Below, in pieces: positions 8,409-16,656 of a stretch of 64,000 nucleotides of DNA (within the stretch, counting starts at the first letter, position 1; the number at the start of each line of letters is the position of its first letter). Position numbers and translations under genes: made by a program. Below the pieces are notes generated by a model that had not been told where the DNA came from, searched no databases, and saw only the letters and a list, made by a program, of their open reading frames with translations. Location of the stretch: assembly GCA_001796285.1 (NCBI GenBank), contig MGMD01000002.1, positions 69,929-133,928 on the forward strand, written 5' to 3'. The DNA comes from Chlamydiae bacterium RIFCSPLOWO2_12_FULL_45_20 (lineage in GTDB: Bacteria; Chlamydiota; Chlamydiia; Chlamydiales; SM23-39).

Positions 8409-9293
8409 ATGAAAAAATGGTTCGTCTTGCTAATCCTTTGTGGAGCCTGTGCTTGGATTGCGACAATCCCAAAACAGAAGAAAAATTCTTTCATTGATTT
8501 TGATCAAGCCATGTCCAAAAACAGAGCATTTTTTACCGAATGCTATCAGGGGAAAAGAGCTCTCCAGTGGACGCTTCTCAAACATTTATATGAAAAGCAT
8601 TTGAGTAAAACACCTTCTAAGGTGGAACGTATCCCTAAGAAAATTCATCAAATTTGGCTCGGAGGAACTCTCCCAGATCGATACCGGGCTTTACAAACAA
8701 GCTGGCAAAAGCATCACCCTGAGTGGGAATATCATCTTTGGACGGATGCGGATGTAGAAACATTCCCCTTCTCCAATAAAGAGCGCTTTGAAAAAGCCAT
8801 GAATGTGGGAGAGAAATCAGATATTCTTCGCTATGAAATACTCAGTCAATTTGGAGGGCTTTATGTGGATACCGACTTTGAATGCATTCAACCCTTTGAT
8901 TCGCTGCACTTCCTTTGCGATTTTTATGTAGGCTTAGAAACTCCTCACGCCAAAGACACAGAAGCTGCTATAGGAAATGCTTTGATTGGCTCGATCCCGC
9001 ACCATCCTATTCTTCAAGCCTGCTTGCATCGCATCGCGAAAAAAAAGGCAGGTAAGACAGCTGATGAAGTACAGGATATTAGCGGCCCAGGCTGTTTAAG
9101 GTATGCATTTTTTAAGTGCTGTAAGAAAAATAGCCTTCACAATATCGCTTTTCCCTATACATTTTTTTACCCGCTTCCTTCAGAGAAGCGGGATGGGCAG
9201 CTGGGCAAATATACCAAACAAGTGTGGATTGAGCCCGAGTCATTGGGCATTCATTACTGGGACACTAGCTGGGGGAAATGCCCCTTTGAATAA
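8409..9293 (+). CDS. DXD-motif glycosyltransferase (Gly_transf_sug/OCH1-like)
   Basis: A sugar transferase of the DXD-motif family related to OCH1 and toxin-type transferases. It shows IPKKIHQIWLGGTLPD, the WTDADVE segment, SDILRYEILSQFGG and the metal-binding LYVDTDFE (DTD), in the expected order over ~110 residues. A signal-anchor (KKWFVLLILCGACAWIATI) begins at the ATG at 8409. A TTG at 8388, preceded by AAAAGGAAAA, would add 7 residues and cannot be excluded. It is the third gene of the transferase run. It overlaps the convergent methyltransferase gene by 54 bases at the 3' end. The substrate is unknown; related enzymes use UDP- or GDP-sugars. Confidence 0.75.
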   Translation: MKKWFVLLILCGACAWIATIPKQKKNSFIDFDQAMSKNRAFFTECYQGKRALQWTLLKHLYEKHLSKTPSKVERIPKKIHQIWLGGTLPDRYRALQTSWQKHHPEWEYHLWTDADVETFPFSNKERFEKAMNVGEKSDILRYEILSQFGGLYVDTDFECIQPFDSLHFLCDFYVGLETPHAKDTEAAIGNALIGSIPHHPILQACLHRIAKKKAGKTADEVQDISGPGCLRYAFFKCCKKNSLHNIAFPYTFFYPLPSEKRDGQLGKYTKQVWIEPESLGIHYWDTSWGKCPFE

Positions 9294-10229
9294 AGATAGC
9301 TTCCATGAACGGTGGATCTTTTTCTTATGGAAGTCCAGGGGGATCGTTTGGCTAGAAATTTCCTCCATCTTGCATCCTGGGATCGTACTTTCATCAAAAG
9401 AAAATTTCGTATAATTCGTGCTAAAATATACGACGCCGTCTCTTGTAAGGAGCTTTAAGCTTTTAGTGATAAGTTTCCCATAGTCCTTCTGCACCTCAAA
9501 AATCTCATCCATACGCTTCGAGCGAGAAATTGTAGGAGGGTCGATTACGATAATATCGTATTTTTCAGTCTCGTATTCTAAAAACTTCATGCAATCTTCG
9601 CGAATGATTGGGTTCGTTTGCAAGGGTAAGTGATTCAATTCAAAATTATCGCGCCCCCATAAGGTGTAGGTGTTGGACATATCCACACTTTTTGTATAAG
9701 TAGCACCAGAGACTGCTGCATGCACGCTAAAAGAGCACGTATAGGCAAATAAATTCAAAAGCCGTTTCTCTTTAGCCTCTGAAGCTACTAACCTTCTCAT
9801 TGCACGATGATCCAAAAATAAACCCGTATCTAGGTAATCTGTTAGGTTCACTGCAAACTGGACACCGTGCTCACACACAGTAAAAAATTCTCTTTCCTGC
9901 CCCCGTTTCTCATACTGCTCCAGCCTGCGGCGGCGAATCCGTGAACGCGAGTAAATAGGGCAATCGCCGAATAGGGAGCGAAGTACCCCATCCACCTCGG
10001 ATGTATCCCGTTCTTCTTCCTCTCGGTCATAGGAGAAATACTGGACGCAAAATCGACCTGCATAAAGATCAATTGCTAAGGGATATTCCTTGATATCTCG
10101 ATCGTATAAGCGAAAACAGTCCGTATTCATGCGTTTGGCCCATTTCCGAAGGTGCTTATAGTTGTTTCGGATACAGTTTTTAAGGGGAGAACTTTTATCT
10201 TCCCCATCATGGATGGGCGGCAAAATCAT
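9240..10229 (-). CDS. 23S rRNA methyltransferase, RlmK-like class I SAM enzyme
   Basis: A 329-residue SAM-dependent methyltransferase that resembles the C-terminal (RlmK) half of RlmKL, which makes m7G2069 in 23S rRNA. The N-terminal CFRLYDRDIKEYPLAIDLY block is typical of that family. The SAM-binding region is LLNLFAYTCSFSVHAAVSGA (motif I) with VDMSNTYTLWGRDNFELN, and the catalytic-type motif is IVIDPPTISRS. The N-terminal THUMP/RlmL half found in gammaproteobacterial fusions is absent, so this is the stand-alone form. Gene orientation is opposite to both neighbours. Target assignment is by family resemblance and could be another rRNA or tRNA position. Confidence 0.78.
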   Translation of the reverse strand: MILPPIHDGEDKSSPLKNCIRNNYKHLRKWAKRMNTDCFRLYDRDIKEYPLAIDLYAGRFCVQYFSYDREEEERDTSEVDGVLRSLFGDCPIYSRSRIRRRRLEQYEKRGQEREFFTVCEHGVQFAVNLTDYLDTGLFLDHRAMRRLVASEAKEKRLLNLFAYTCSFSVHAAVSGATYTKSVDMSNTYTLWGRDNFELNHLPLQTNPIIREDCMKFLEYETEKYDIIVIDPPTISRSKRMDEIFEVQKDYGKLITKSLKLLTRDGVVYFSTNYTKFSFDESTIPGCKMEEISSQTIPLDFHKKKIHRSWKLSLFKGAFPPASVPVMNAQ

Positions 10230-10416
10230 AGTGCGTATAGAGTAACAAAAACCGAGGCTTGCCTCAACTGGATTTTGGCCATACGAAATGAAGATACCAG
10301 GGGCCTACCGAAAAGCGCCCGCAGAAAATGAGCAAAGTCCAGTTCAAGACCCTATTTTTTATTTAAAAAAATCATTTACTTCAGTATAAAGGTGGGGGTT
10401 ACAACTAGAGGGGATC
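10230..10416. other. Intergenic region with a shared short motif
   Basis: A 187-base divergent spacer between the methyltransferase and the exported hydrolase genes. It contains a tight GAGGC/GCCTC inverted repeat near 10253-10264 and a 22-base stretch at 10321-10342. The reverse complement of that stretch (CTGGACTTTGCTCATTTT...) resembles motifs at 14698-14717 and 61137-61157. I see no clear promoter match. Confidence 0.4.
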
Positions 10417-11496
10417 TTGCGCTATTTTTCACAAATTTTCATTGTAATGTTGAGTGTAACAATAGCTTCGCATGCCTGTACGGGCATCCGAATGACCGCA
10501 CAAGATGGCACTTCTGTCAATGGAAGAACCGTCGAATTCGGATCTCTCATCGAGATGTACGCCTGCGTCATCCCTAGAAATTATGCCTTTGTAGGGAAAA
10601 CTTCTATCGGTAGCGGCCTACATTATACTTCCAAATATGCAGTGTTAGGGGCGTATTGCTTTGAAGATCAGGTAGTCATGGATGGAATGAATGAGATGGG
10701 CCTAGCCTGTGGGGCTTTTTATTTTCCTGGCTTTGCAGGTTATACGTCCGTCAATAGATCCAATCAATCCAAAGCGATCTCTCCCGTCGAATTTCCTAAC
10801 TGGGTCCTAACCCAGTTCGCTTCGCTAAGTGAAGTAAAAGCTGCGCTAGATTCTATCATCATAGCCCCGACCGTGATCGAGGGATGGGGCTCCGTTCCTG
10901 CTCCCTTTCATTACATCATTTACGACAAGCAGGGAAATGCTCTAGTGGTAGAACCCATTCAAGGAACTCTTGTTATCTATGACAATAAAATTGGCGCTAT
11001 CACCAACTCTCCTACCTTTGATTGGCATTTGACAAACCTGCGTAACTTTATCAACTTAACCCCCTTTAACAGTAATTCCATTACTGTAAGAAACGTTGAT
11101 TTAGCCCCCTTCGGGCAAGGCTCAGGGATGGTAGGGCTGCCTGGCGATTTTACACCCCCTTCAAGATTTGTGCGCGCTTCCCTCTTTTCTTCCCTTGCCT
11201 ATTCTGTCCGCAATGCTGAAGAGCTCGTCAGCCAGACTTTTCATATTTTGAACCAATTTGACATCCCGATTGGCGTGGCAAGACAAAAAATGGGAGATCA
11301 GGTTGCCACGGACTACACCCTGATCACAACAGTGAAGGACCCCAGTCGGCTCCGCTACTATTTTAAATCCTATGAAGACCAAACCATTCAATGGATTGCT
11401 TTAAAAGATTTTGATCTAGATGCTAAAAAGATCAAAAATATGAGCACAGCAAAGGGAAAAAATAGCTCAGTGAACGTTTCAAGCTCTCTACGCTAG
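10417..11496 (+). CDS. Exported linear amide C-N hydrolase (choloylglycine hydrolase family)
   Basis: A 359-residue Ntn-hydrolase-type protein. An N-terminal signal sequence (IFIVMLSVTIASHA) is followed directly by Cys in CTGIRMTAQDG, so cleavage after ASHA would expose the catalytic N-terminal cysteine that this family needs. Further family features are VNGRTVEFGS, YCFEDQVVMDGMNEMGLACG and the AITNSPTFDWHL segment, which is the expected Asn-containing loop. Relatives cleave bile salts, penicillin V or N-acyl amides. Its export points to a periplasmic or external substrate from the host. The start is TTG 10417, preceded by AGAGGGG. An ATG at 10447 would shorten the signal sequence. The substrate cannot be read from sequence. 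Confidence 0.82.
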   Translation: MRYFSQIFIVMLSVTIASHACTGIRMTAQDGTSVNGRTVEFGSLIEMYACVIPRNYAFVGKTSIGSGLHYTSKYAVLGAYCFEDQVVMDGMNEMGLACGAFYFPGFAGYTSVNRSNQSKAISPVEFPNWVLTQFASLSEVKAALDSIIIAPTVIEGWGSVPAPFHYIIYDKQGNALVVEPIQGTLVIYDNKIGAITNSPTFDWHLTNLRNFINLTPFNSNSITVRNVDLAPFGQGSGMVGLPGDFTPPSRFVRASLFSSLAYSVRNAEELVSQTFHILNQFDIPIGVARQKMGDQVATDYTLITTVKDPSRLRYYFKSYEDQTIQWIALKDFDLDAKKIKNMSTAKGKNSSVNVSSSLR

Positions 11497-11511
11497 CGGA
11501 GCTTCTTGCGA

Positions 11512-12753
11512 CTAGAATCTTCTTTTTTGAAAATGCTTGGACCTTGAGGGAAATGGGCGTTGTTCCCTACGTTGTCCCCCTCGCGGTCCTCCTCGTTGAC
11601 CTCGAATAGGATCAGGCTTGATGGTTTTATCTACTTCATAACCAGGCAAGAGGATCCGATCGAGCTTTTTCTGAATGAGCGTTTCAATGTCGCGCATCAG
11701 TTTGAGCTCGTCCACACAAACCAGCGAAGCAGCTTCTCCCTGGTTCCCAGCGCGGCCAGTGCGTCCGATCCTATGCACGTAATCGCTCGCTACGGTGGGA
11801 AGTTCATAATTGACTACATGGGGCAACTGCTGAATATCGAGGCCGCGAGCAGCAACATCTGTTGCAACCAAAATCCGGGTCCGGCCCTGTTTAAAATGCA
11901 TGAGCGCTTTCGAACGTGCAGCCTGGCTCTTATCGCCATGGATGACATCGGACTGAATATCGCGTTGATTCAATAGATCACACAGTCGATTAGCACTCCA
12001 TCTTGTTCGCGTAAATACGAGTACCTGCTTCCAACCATGAGCTGTAATCAAATGGCACATGAGTTCAGGCTTGCGAGATCGATCCACAGGATAAACAACT
12101 TGTTTAACTTGGTCAGAAACGGCATTTTTTTGGGCAATTTGCACTGTTTTAGGCTGATGCAATAAATCTTCCGCCAGTTGTTCGATATTTCTTGAAAAAG
12201 TCGCTGAGAAAAATAACGTCTGCCGCTTTTTAGGTAGGCAAGCTATAATTTTGCGAATATCGTGAATAAAGCCCATATCGAGCATACAGTCTGCTTCATC
12301 AAATACTAAATATTCAATCGAGGACAAATCAACGGTCCTTTGATTGACATGATCGAGCAGGCGCCCTGGAGTTGCCACCAGCAGATCTACCCCCTTCCTG
12401 AGCTTTGCGATCTGAGAATGAATCGAAACTCCTCCAAAAACAACAGTAGATTTCAGACGAAGGTACTTACTGGCAAGGCGCGCGTGGTCATGAACCTGAG
12501 CTGCGAGCTCTCTTGTGGGAGTAAGGATCAAAGCCCTGGGTTTATAAGAACTTTGGCCTTCATCCAGTAAATGAAGCAGTGGCAGCATAAAGCTCGCTGT
12601 TTTCCCTGTTCCTGTCTGTGCTTGCCCCAGCACATCCCTTTTGTTCAAAACAAGAGGGATCACCTGAGATTGTATCTCTGTAGGTGTTGTATATCCCTGC
12701 TCTTCCACAGCGCGTAAAATCTCTCGAGAAAGTCCAAAACTATCAAATGTCAC
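11512..12753 (-). CDS. rhlE: DEAD-box RNA helicase, RhlE-like
   Basis: A 413-residue ATP-dependent RNA helicase. All core motifs are readable: the Q-motif region ([26 protein letters not shown]), motif I AQTGTGKT, Ia [20 protein letters not shown], and in the second RecA domain [11 protein letters not shown] and HRIGRTGR. The C-terminus is a short RG-rich basic tail ([14 protein letters not shown]), typical of RhlE and an RNA-binding aid. Probable roles are ribosome assembly or RNA decay. It is convergent with the upstream hydrolase gene, with only 15 bases between. The RhlE subgroup is my choice from length and tail; other DEAD paralogues are possible. Confidence 0.92.
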   Translation of the reverse strand: MTFDSFGLSREILRAVEEQGYTTPTEIQSQVIPLVLNKRDVLGQAQTGTGKTASFMLPLLHLLDEGQSSYKPRALILTPTRELAAQVHDHARLASKYLRLKSTVVFGGVSIHSQIAKLRKGVDLLVATPGRLLDHVNQRTVDLSSIEYLVFDEADCMLDMGFIHDIRKIIACLPKKRQTLFFSATFSRNIEQLAEDLLHQPKTVQIAQKNAVSDQVKQVVYPVDRSRKPELMCHLITAHGWKQVLVFTRTRWSANRLCDLLNQRDIQSDVIHGDKSQAARSKALMHFKQGRTRILVATDVAARGLDIQQLPHVVNYELPTVASDYVHRIGRTGRAGNQGEAASLVCVDELKLMRDIETLIQKKLDRILLPGYEVDKTIKPDPIRGQRGGPRGGQRREQRPFPSRSKHFQKRRF

Positions 12754-13049
12754 GGAAGCCCCTTCCTTGTAGGTAAAAATTATCTATCATTTTTCAGCTG
12801 CGCGGGAAATCTTCAATGAGCTTTAAAAAACCGGCAAAAAAGAACGCCTAGTAGCAGCCACACGTTTTTCTAAAAACAGGCAGAAATGGCAGTCCATCCC
12901 CCCCTTTTTTAGCCTCGAGGCTACTCACAAGGAACATAAAACTCGAAGTGAGAATTGCATCGAAAATTGGGTTGAATGGTACCACGAGCCCCAATAATGA
13001 TCAAGCTCAGAATCTCCCCTCCACTCTAAAAGCCTCGCGAAGCATGAAC
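12754..13049. other. Non-coding spacer
   Basis: A 296-base stretch with no convincing gene. It holds a 12-base perfect palindrome (AGCCTCGAGGCT, about 12911-12922) next to a run of T, and a second palindromic GGCCTTGAGGCC at its right edge. Short open frames here have no start, ribosome site or recognisable content. Confidence 0.5.
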
Positions 13050-13322
13050 TCAGGCCTTGAGGCCTCTAAAACAATAAATCGTCACGTGATTGGATGTATG
13101 GAAAATATGAAGCGAAGGGTCCTTTTGTGTCCATGTTCCTGACAGCTGCTTACCTATGGAACTTACCTTCTTTGAGTATTCATACTGCTCTAATATTTTT
13201 TGAACCTCTAAAGCGATAGATGCCATATTCCCTCTAAGAGTAAAGCTGTTCCCCCTATCTACTAATACATTGCCCGATTGACGTCCTATGTTCTTCAGAT
13301 TTGTTATCACGTCCAGCGACAT
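13050..13322 (-). CDS. Small hypothetical protein
   Basis: I do not recognise this 90-residue protein. It is supported by a good ribosome binding site: on the minus strand AAGGGGG lies about five bases before the ATG. The spacer to the divergent outer membrane protein gene is also sensible. The sequence is soluble-looking, with a helical central part (ASIALEVQKILEQYEYS) and a C-terminal part rich in beta-formers (GTWTQKDPSLHIFHTSNHVTIYCF). There is no signal peptide or membrane helix. It might be a fragment of a larger decayed gene, since the downstream spacer is unusually long and gene-free. Confidence 0.45.
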   Translation of the reverse strand: MSLDVITNLKNIGRQSGNVLVDRGNSFTLRGNMASIALEVQKILEQYEYSKKVSSIGKQLSGTWTQKDPSLHIFHTSNHVTIYCFRGLKA

Positions 13323-13422
13323 ATAGCCCCCTTTTTATAAAATTTTGTTGCATACCGAATCTAGGAAAAACTTTATTAAAAATCCTTGATACCATTAAAG
13401 TCGAAAAAAAAGGAGAGATATC

Positions 13423-14655
13423 ATGTTTGGTAAGTTTTTAGCCATTTCTTGTCTACTCTTAGTAGGGAGTTTGCTTGCTGACGATGAAAGTGGCGCAATT
13501 GCAGCCCAAAAAGAGGTGGAATGTTGCAAACGCGAATGCAATCCGAGCTGCGCGACAAAAGGTCCGTGTAAAAAAGCTGAGTGTTGCTTGCAGAACCAGT
13601 CCTGCAAAGAGAAAAAACCCTGCAAAAAGAAAACGTGTTGCCGCAAGGAAGGTTCCTGCTGTTCTCCCGCTTCTCAGCCCAGCTTGCCCCTTTGTAAAGA
13701 CGTCACCCCGTCCGCTAGAGGTTGCACTTGTAAAGATGGGTGGGTCGCTTTTGCAGATTTCCTCTGGTGGCAAGCAGGTGAAGAGCAAGGGATCCGCTAC
13801 GCCTTTAACAACTCTTCTGAAATCCTCGATCACGGCAGCATTGTAACGCTCGATACCAGTTCAGACCCTGGCGTTCGCTTAGGAGTGGGGTATAACCTAA
13901 ATCACGATCAGTGGGATTTAGTAGGATATTGGACCTACTATCACAACTCCAGCACCGATTCTCTTTCTGTTCCAACAAATGACGTGAACCTAGGACTCAT
14001 TCCTATATTCTTAAACGCAGTGCCGTTCAATGTGGGATTTATTAAAACAGTTTGGAAACTCAACTATAATGCGTTCAATGTCGACCTAGGCAGAGCTTTT
14101 TATGTAAGCAATGCCCTTGCGCTCAGGCCCTATATCAGCTCTGAAACTGTTTGGATTCATCGCTGGTTCGCAGCAGATGCGAAATCTCAAAATCCTGGCT
14201 TGCCTTTACTTGCCATCGATACTCCTGGCAAATACCGCACCCGGATCAAATATTGGGGAACAGGGCCTCGCCTGGGGATGAACACGAAATGGTATTTCGG
14301 AGGCACAAAGTTTCACTTCCTATCTAACTTAGCCTTTTCTCTTCTTTACGGGAAAGGCAAGTCTCATGCAATGACCTCACAAGCCGTAAATGGAATTCCC
14401 GATCAAACGGGTGTGGATTTAAGCGAGGAGTGCTGGGCCGTAGTACCGCACATGCAACTCATGTTAGCGCTAGGATGGGAAAAATGTTTTTGTAATGACC
14501 AATTTTTTACCAACTTCTTTGTGGGATGGGAACTCAATGAGTTCTGGCATCTCGCCTCTATTATGCTGCCTTCAGGCTTTTCTGCAGCGGCCACATCGAG
14601 TGGAGAGTCGATCTATATGCAGGGTCTCACAGCTCGCATACAATGTGAGTTTTAA
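13423..14655 (+). CDS. Cysteine-rich outer membrane beta-barrel protein (Lpg1974/MOMP-like)
   Basis: A 410-residue outer membrane protein. A signal peptide (residues 1-19, cut before DDESG) is followed by a lysine- and cysteine-rich segment, about residues 34-107, with 16 cysteines many of them as CC pairs. A porin-like barrel begins at GWVAFADFLWWQAGEEQGIRYAF, alternates hydrophobic strands and ends in ARIQCEF with a terminal Phe, as expected for BAM recognition. The barrel start matches the Legionella/chlamydial 43-kDa pore family. The cysteine segment probably forms disulfide cross-links that stiffen the envelope in place of a normal murein layer. AAGGAGAG lies upstream of the ATG. Confidence 0.82.
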   Translation: MFGKFLAISCLLLVGSLLADDESGAIAAQKEVECCKRECNPSCATKGPCKKAECCLQNQSCKEKKPCKKKTCCRKEGSCCSPASQPSLPLCKDVTPSARGCTCKDGWVAFADFLWWQAGEEQGIRYAFNNSSEILDHGSIVTLDTSSDPGVRLGVGYNLNHDQWDLVGYWTYYHNSSTDSLSVPTNDVNLGLIPIFLNAVPFNVGFIKTVWKLNYNAFNVDLGRAFYVSNALALRPYISSETVWIHRWFAADAKSQNPGLPLLAIDTPGKYRTRIKYWGTGPRLGMNTKWYFGGTKFHFLSNLAFSLLYGKGKSHAMTSQAVNGIPDQTGVDLSEECWAVVPHMQLMLALGWEKCFCNDQFFTNFFVGWELNEFWHLASIMLPSGFSAAATSSGESIYMQGLTARIQCEF

Positions 14656-14671
14656 GAAGATCTGACGTCAC

Positions 14672-14723
14672 AAATTTCACAGGAAGGGTATTTTTTACTG
14701 GACTTTGGTCATTTTTACCCTTC
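14672..14723. repeat. Intergenic hairpin sharing a 20-base core with the 157-bp palindrome
   Basis: Between the outer membrane protein and SWIB genes, GAAGGGTA (14683-14690) pairs with TACCCTTC (14716-14723) across a 25-base loop. Bases 14672-14691 match 61194-61213, inside the palindromic element, at 19 of 20 positions. Bases 14698-14717 resemble that element's terminus. The hairpin has no T-tract after it, so it is not a standard terminator. Confidence 0.5.
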
Positions 14724-14842
14724 TAAAGCCACAGAAATTAAGAAAAAAGCCTTGCTTGAATTCTCAAAAAAATTTACACAGACAATTAGAAGACTAGAGA
14801 TAAAAAATATCTCTTACCGGAACAAACAAGAAGGAAAGCAAT

Positions 14843-15217
14843 ATGGCAGTAAGAAAAAGAAGAAAAGCTAAGCAAACTACTCGCAAAAGAAAAACTCCCA
14901 AAAGAAAAGCAACAAGAAAAACCACTAGAAAAAAAACATCTCGAAAAAAACCTGCTAAAAAAAGAAAAGCTTCAGGCCTGATGAAGATGAACTATCATCT
15001 TTCAGCATCGCTTGCCACGGTCTGTGGAACTAAAAAATGTTCTCGTCCACAAGTCATGAAAAAAGTGTGGGCATATATTAAGAAGAATAAATTACAAGAT
15101 AACCAAAACCGTCGCATGATTAATCCAGACCAGAAGCTTGGCTCCGTATTAGGAGATCGTCCAATCAACATGTTAAAAATGGCGGGTGCTCTAAGCAAAC
15201 ATTTAAAGCAAGCCTAA
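14843..15217 (+). CDS. Histone-like basic tail fused to a SWIB/MDM2 domain
   Basis: A 124-residue DNA-associated protein. Residues 1-43 are almost only Lys, Arg, Thr, Ala and Pro in repeats such as TTRKRKTPKRKATRKTTRKK, like the C-terminal tails of eukaryotic histone H1 and chlamydial HctB. Residues 45-124 form a SWIB domain: LMKMNYHLSASLATVCGTKKCSRPQVMKKVWAYIKKN, then the NRRMINPDQKLGSVLGD block. SWIB domains are known from chlamydiae, where one is also fused to topoisomerase I, and are thought to act in chromatin condensation. AAGGAAAGC precedes the ATG. Both modules point to nucleoid binding. Direct targets are unknown. Confidence 0.9.
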   Translation: MAVRKRRKAKQTTRKRKTPKRKATRKTTRKKTSRKKPAKKRKASGLMKMNYHLSASLATVCGTKKCSRPQVMKKVWAYIKKNKLQDNQNRRMINPDQKLGSVLGDRPINMLKMAGALSKHLKQA

Positions 15218-15227
15218 GAAAGAGTCG

Positions 15228-15253
15228 GCCATTCCAGCTACAGCGGGAATGGC
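15228..15253. terminator. Possible terminator hairpin after the SWIB gene
   Basis: GCCATTCC (15228-15235) pairs perfectly with GGAATGGC (15246-15253) across a 10-base loop, 11 bases after the SWIB stop codon. No run of T follows, so a factor-independent terminator is uncertain. RNA-end protection is the alternative. Confidence 0.4.
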
Positions 15254-15335
15254 TGCTACAAAATAATGATTGCATTTCTTGACGTTGGTAGACTATACTC
15301 CTCCAGCTGGACTTGATCCGGCTCAGGTAGTGAAG

Positions 15336-16202
15336 ATGGAACCTCGTAGTTTGGGCACTCATGATGGGTCATTTCATGCAGATGAAGTGACTGCTTGTTC
15401 TCTTTTACTTCTCGTGAATTTAATTGATCGGGACAAAATCTACCGGACTCGCGATCCAGGAGTATTAGATCAGTGTGATTTTGTTTGTGATGTGGGAGGA
15501 ATCTATTCTTCATCTAAAAGAAGGTTTGACCATCACCAGGTTGAGTACCAAGGCCCTTTGAGTAGCGCCGGTATGGTGCTATTCTACTTAAAGGAACAGA
15601 ATCTACTAGAACCACACCTCTTTGATTATTTTAACAAAGCGCTTATCATGGGGATTGATGCCCACGACAACGGCCTTTCTAAACTAGAACCTGGCGTCAC
15701 CTCTTTTTCGCAGGTCATCTCCAATTTCATGCCCATCGAGTACAATGTTTCAAGAGAAAAAATGGACGTGGCTTTTTTGCGCGCTGTCGATTTTGCTTTA
15801 GGCCATTTGTCCAGGCTAAAAGAACGACATGCCTATACTATGCGGTGTCGCAGTCAGGTGCAGCAAGCCATGGCCGACCAGAGAAGAGTGTTGATGTTTG
15901 ACGAATCTATTCCTTGGTTGGAGAACTTCTTTGAATTGGGAGGAGAAACCCATCCTGCGGAGTTTGTCATCATGCCCACCGAACACCACTGGAAGCTAAG
16001 AGGGGTTCCACCTAGTCTTTCTGAAAGAATGAAAGTGAGGAAAGCGCACCCCTCTGAATGGGCAGGATTGCATGGGGAAGAGTTTAAAAAAATCAGCGGA
16101 ATACCAGGCGCTATTTTTTGTCATAAAGGGCGTTTCATTTCGGTTTGGGAAACCAAGCAAGACGCCCTAAAGGCTCTAGGTAAAATATGGGACAAAGCAT
16201 GA
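15336..16202 (+). CDS. MYG1-family metal-dependent hydrolase/exonuclease
   Basis: A 288-residue protein of the MYG1 (UPF0160) family, which has a DHH-like fold. Eukaryotic Myg1 is reported as an RNA exonuclease. Diagnostic blocks are LGTHDGSFHADEVTA at the N-terminus (HxD metal site), the YRTRDPGVLDQCDFVCDVGG block, then RFDHHQ (DHH-like) and GIDAHDNG. I place the start at ATG 15336 because the protein then begins MEPRSLGTHDG, like its C. trachomatis counterpart (CT386 as I recall). A TTG at 15270 would add 22 unlike residues. The stop overlaps the HIT-family gene, reproducing the CT385/CT386 pairing. Confidence 0.85.
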   Translation: MEPRSLGTHDGSFHADEVTACSLLLLVNLIDRDKIYRTRDPGVLDQCDFVCDVGGIYSSSKRRFDHHQVEYQGPLSSAGMVLFYLKEQNLLEPHLFDYFNKALIMGIDAHDNGLSKLEPGVTSFSQVISNFMPIEYNVSREKMDVAFLRAVDFALGHLSRLKERHAYTMRCRSQVQQAMADQRRVLMFDESIPWLENFFELGGETHPAEFVIMPTEHHWKLRGVPPSLSERMKVRKAHPSEWAGLHGEEFKKISGIPGAIFCHKGRFISVWETKQDALKALGKIWDKA

Positions 16203-16528
16203 GCACGATATTCGGGAAAATTATTCAAGGCAAGCTGCCAGCGCGCAAAGTATTCGAAAATGAGAGGATTTTAGCGATTGAAGACATCCATCCTATCGCT
16301 CCAGTGCATATCCTGATTATGCCCAAGCAGGAGATTGCGAAAATCCAAGATGTCAAAGACTATGATTTAATTGTTGAAATCATCAGAGTGGCTCAAGCCA
16401 TCGCAAAAGAAAAGGGGATTGAGGACGGATACCGTCTGCTCACAAACAATGGCTCTGATGCAGGCCAAGAAATCTATCATCTTCATTTCCATTTGATTGG
16501 AGGAAGAACTTTAGGGGCTCTGGGGTAA
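16199..16528 (+). CDS. hinT: HIT-family (histidine triad) nucleotide hydrolase, HinT-like
   Basis: A 109-residue purine-nucleotide phosphoramidase-type protein. The histidine triad HxHxHxx is present as HLHFHLI near the C-terminus, preceded by the YRLLTNNGSDAGQEIYHLH segment. The N-terminal IFGKIIQGKLPARKVFEN is the standard HinT opening. Family members hydrolyse AMP-lysine or AMP-aminoacyl adducts. I chose ATG 16199, which overlaps the MYG1 stop as ATGA. An ATG 12 bases upstream is also in frame. Confidence 0.9.
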   Translation: MSTIFGKIIQGKLPARKVFENERILAIEDIHPIAPVHILIMPKQEIAKIQDVKDYDLIVEIIRVAQAIAKEKGIEDGYRLLTNNGSDAGQEIYHLHFHLIGGRTLGALG

Positions 16529-16656
16529 TATACCGAACGTGACTCAAAATAATCCTGAAAAGCGACGAACCCTGAATTATACAAGAGGTAATGGTGGGAG
16601 GTCGTATATTGCAATTCAAGCGCAGGTAGTATAACAAAAAGAAAATGAGGGTGTAA

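Noticed and set aside
12948-13142. A 64-residue open frame on the plus strand
   Set aside because: It has no ribosome site, low-complexity composition without family resemblance, and overlaps the better supported minus-strand gene at 13050-13322.
15279-15299. TTGACG and TATACT before the MYG1 gene as a promoter
   Set aside because: The two hexamers are only 9 bases apart, too close for a sigma-70-type promoter.
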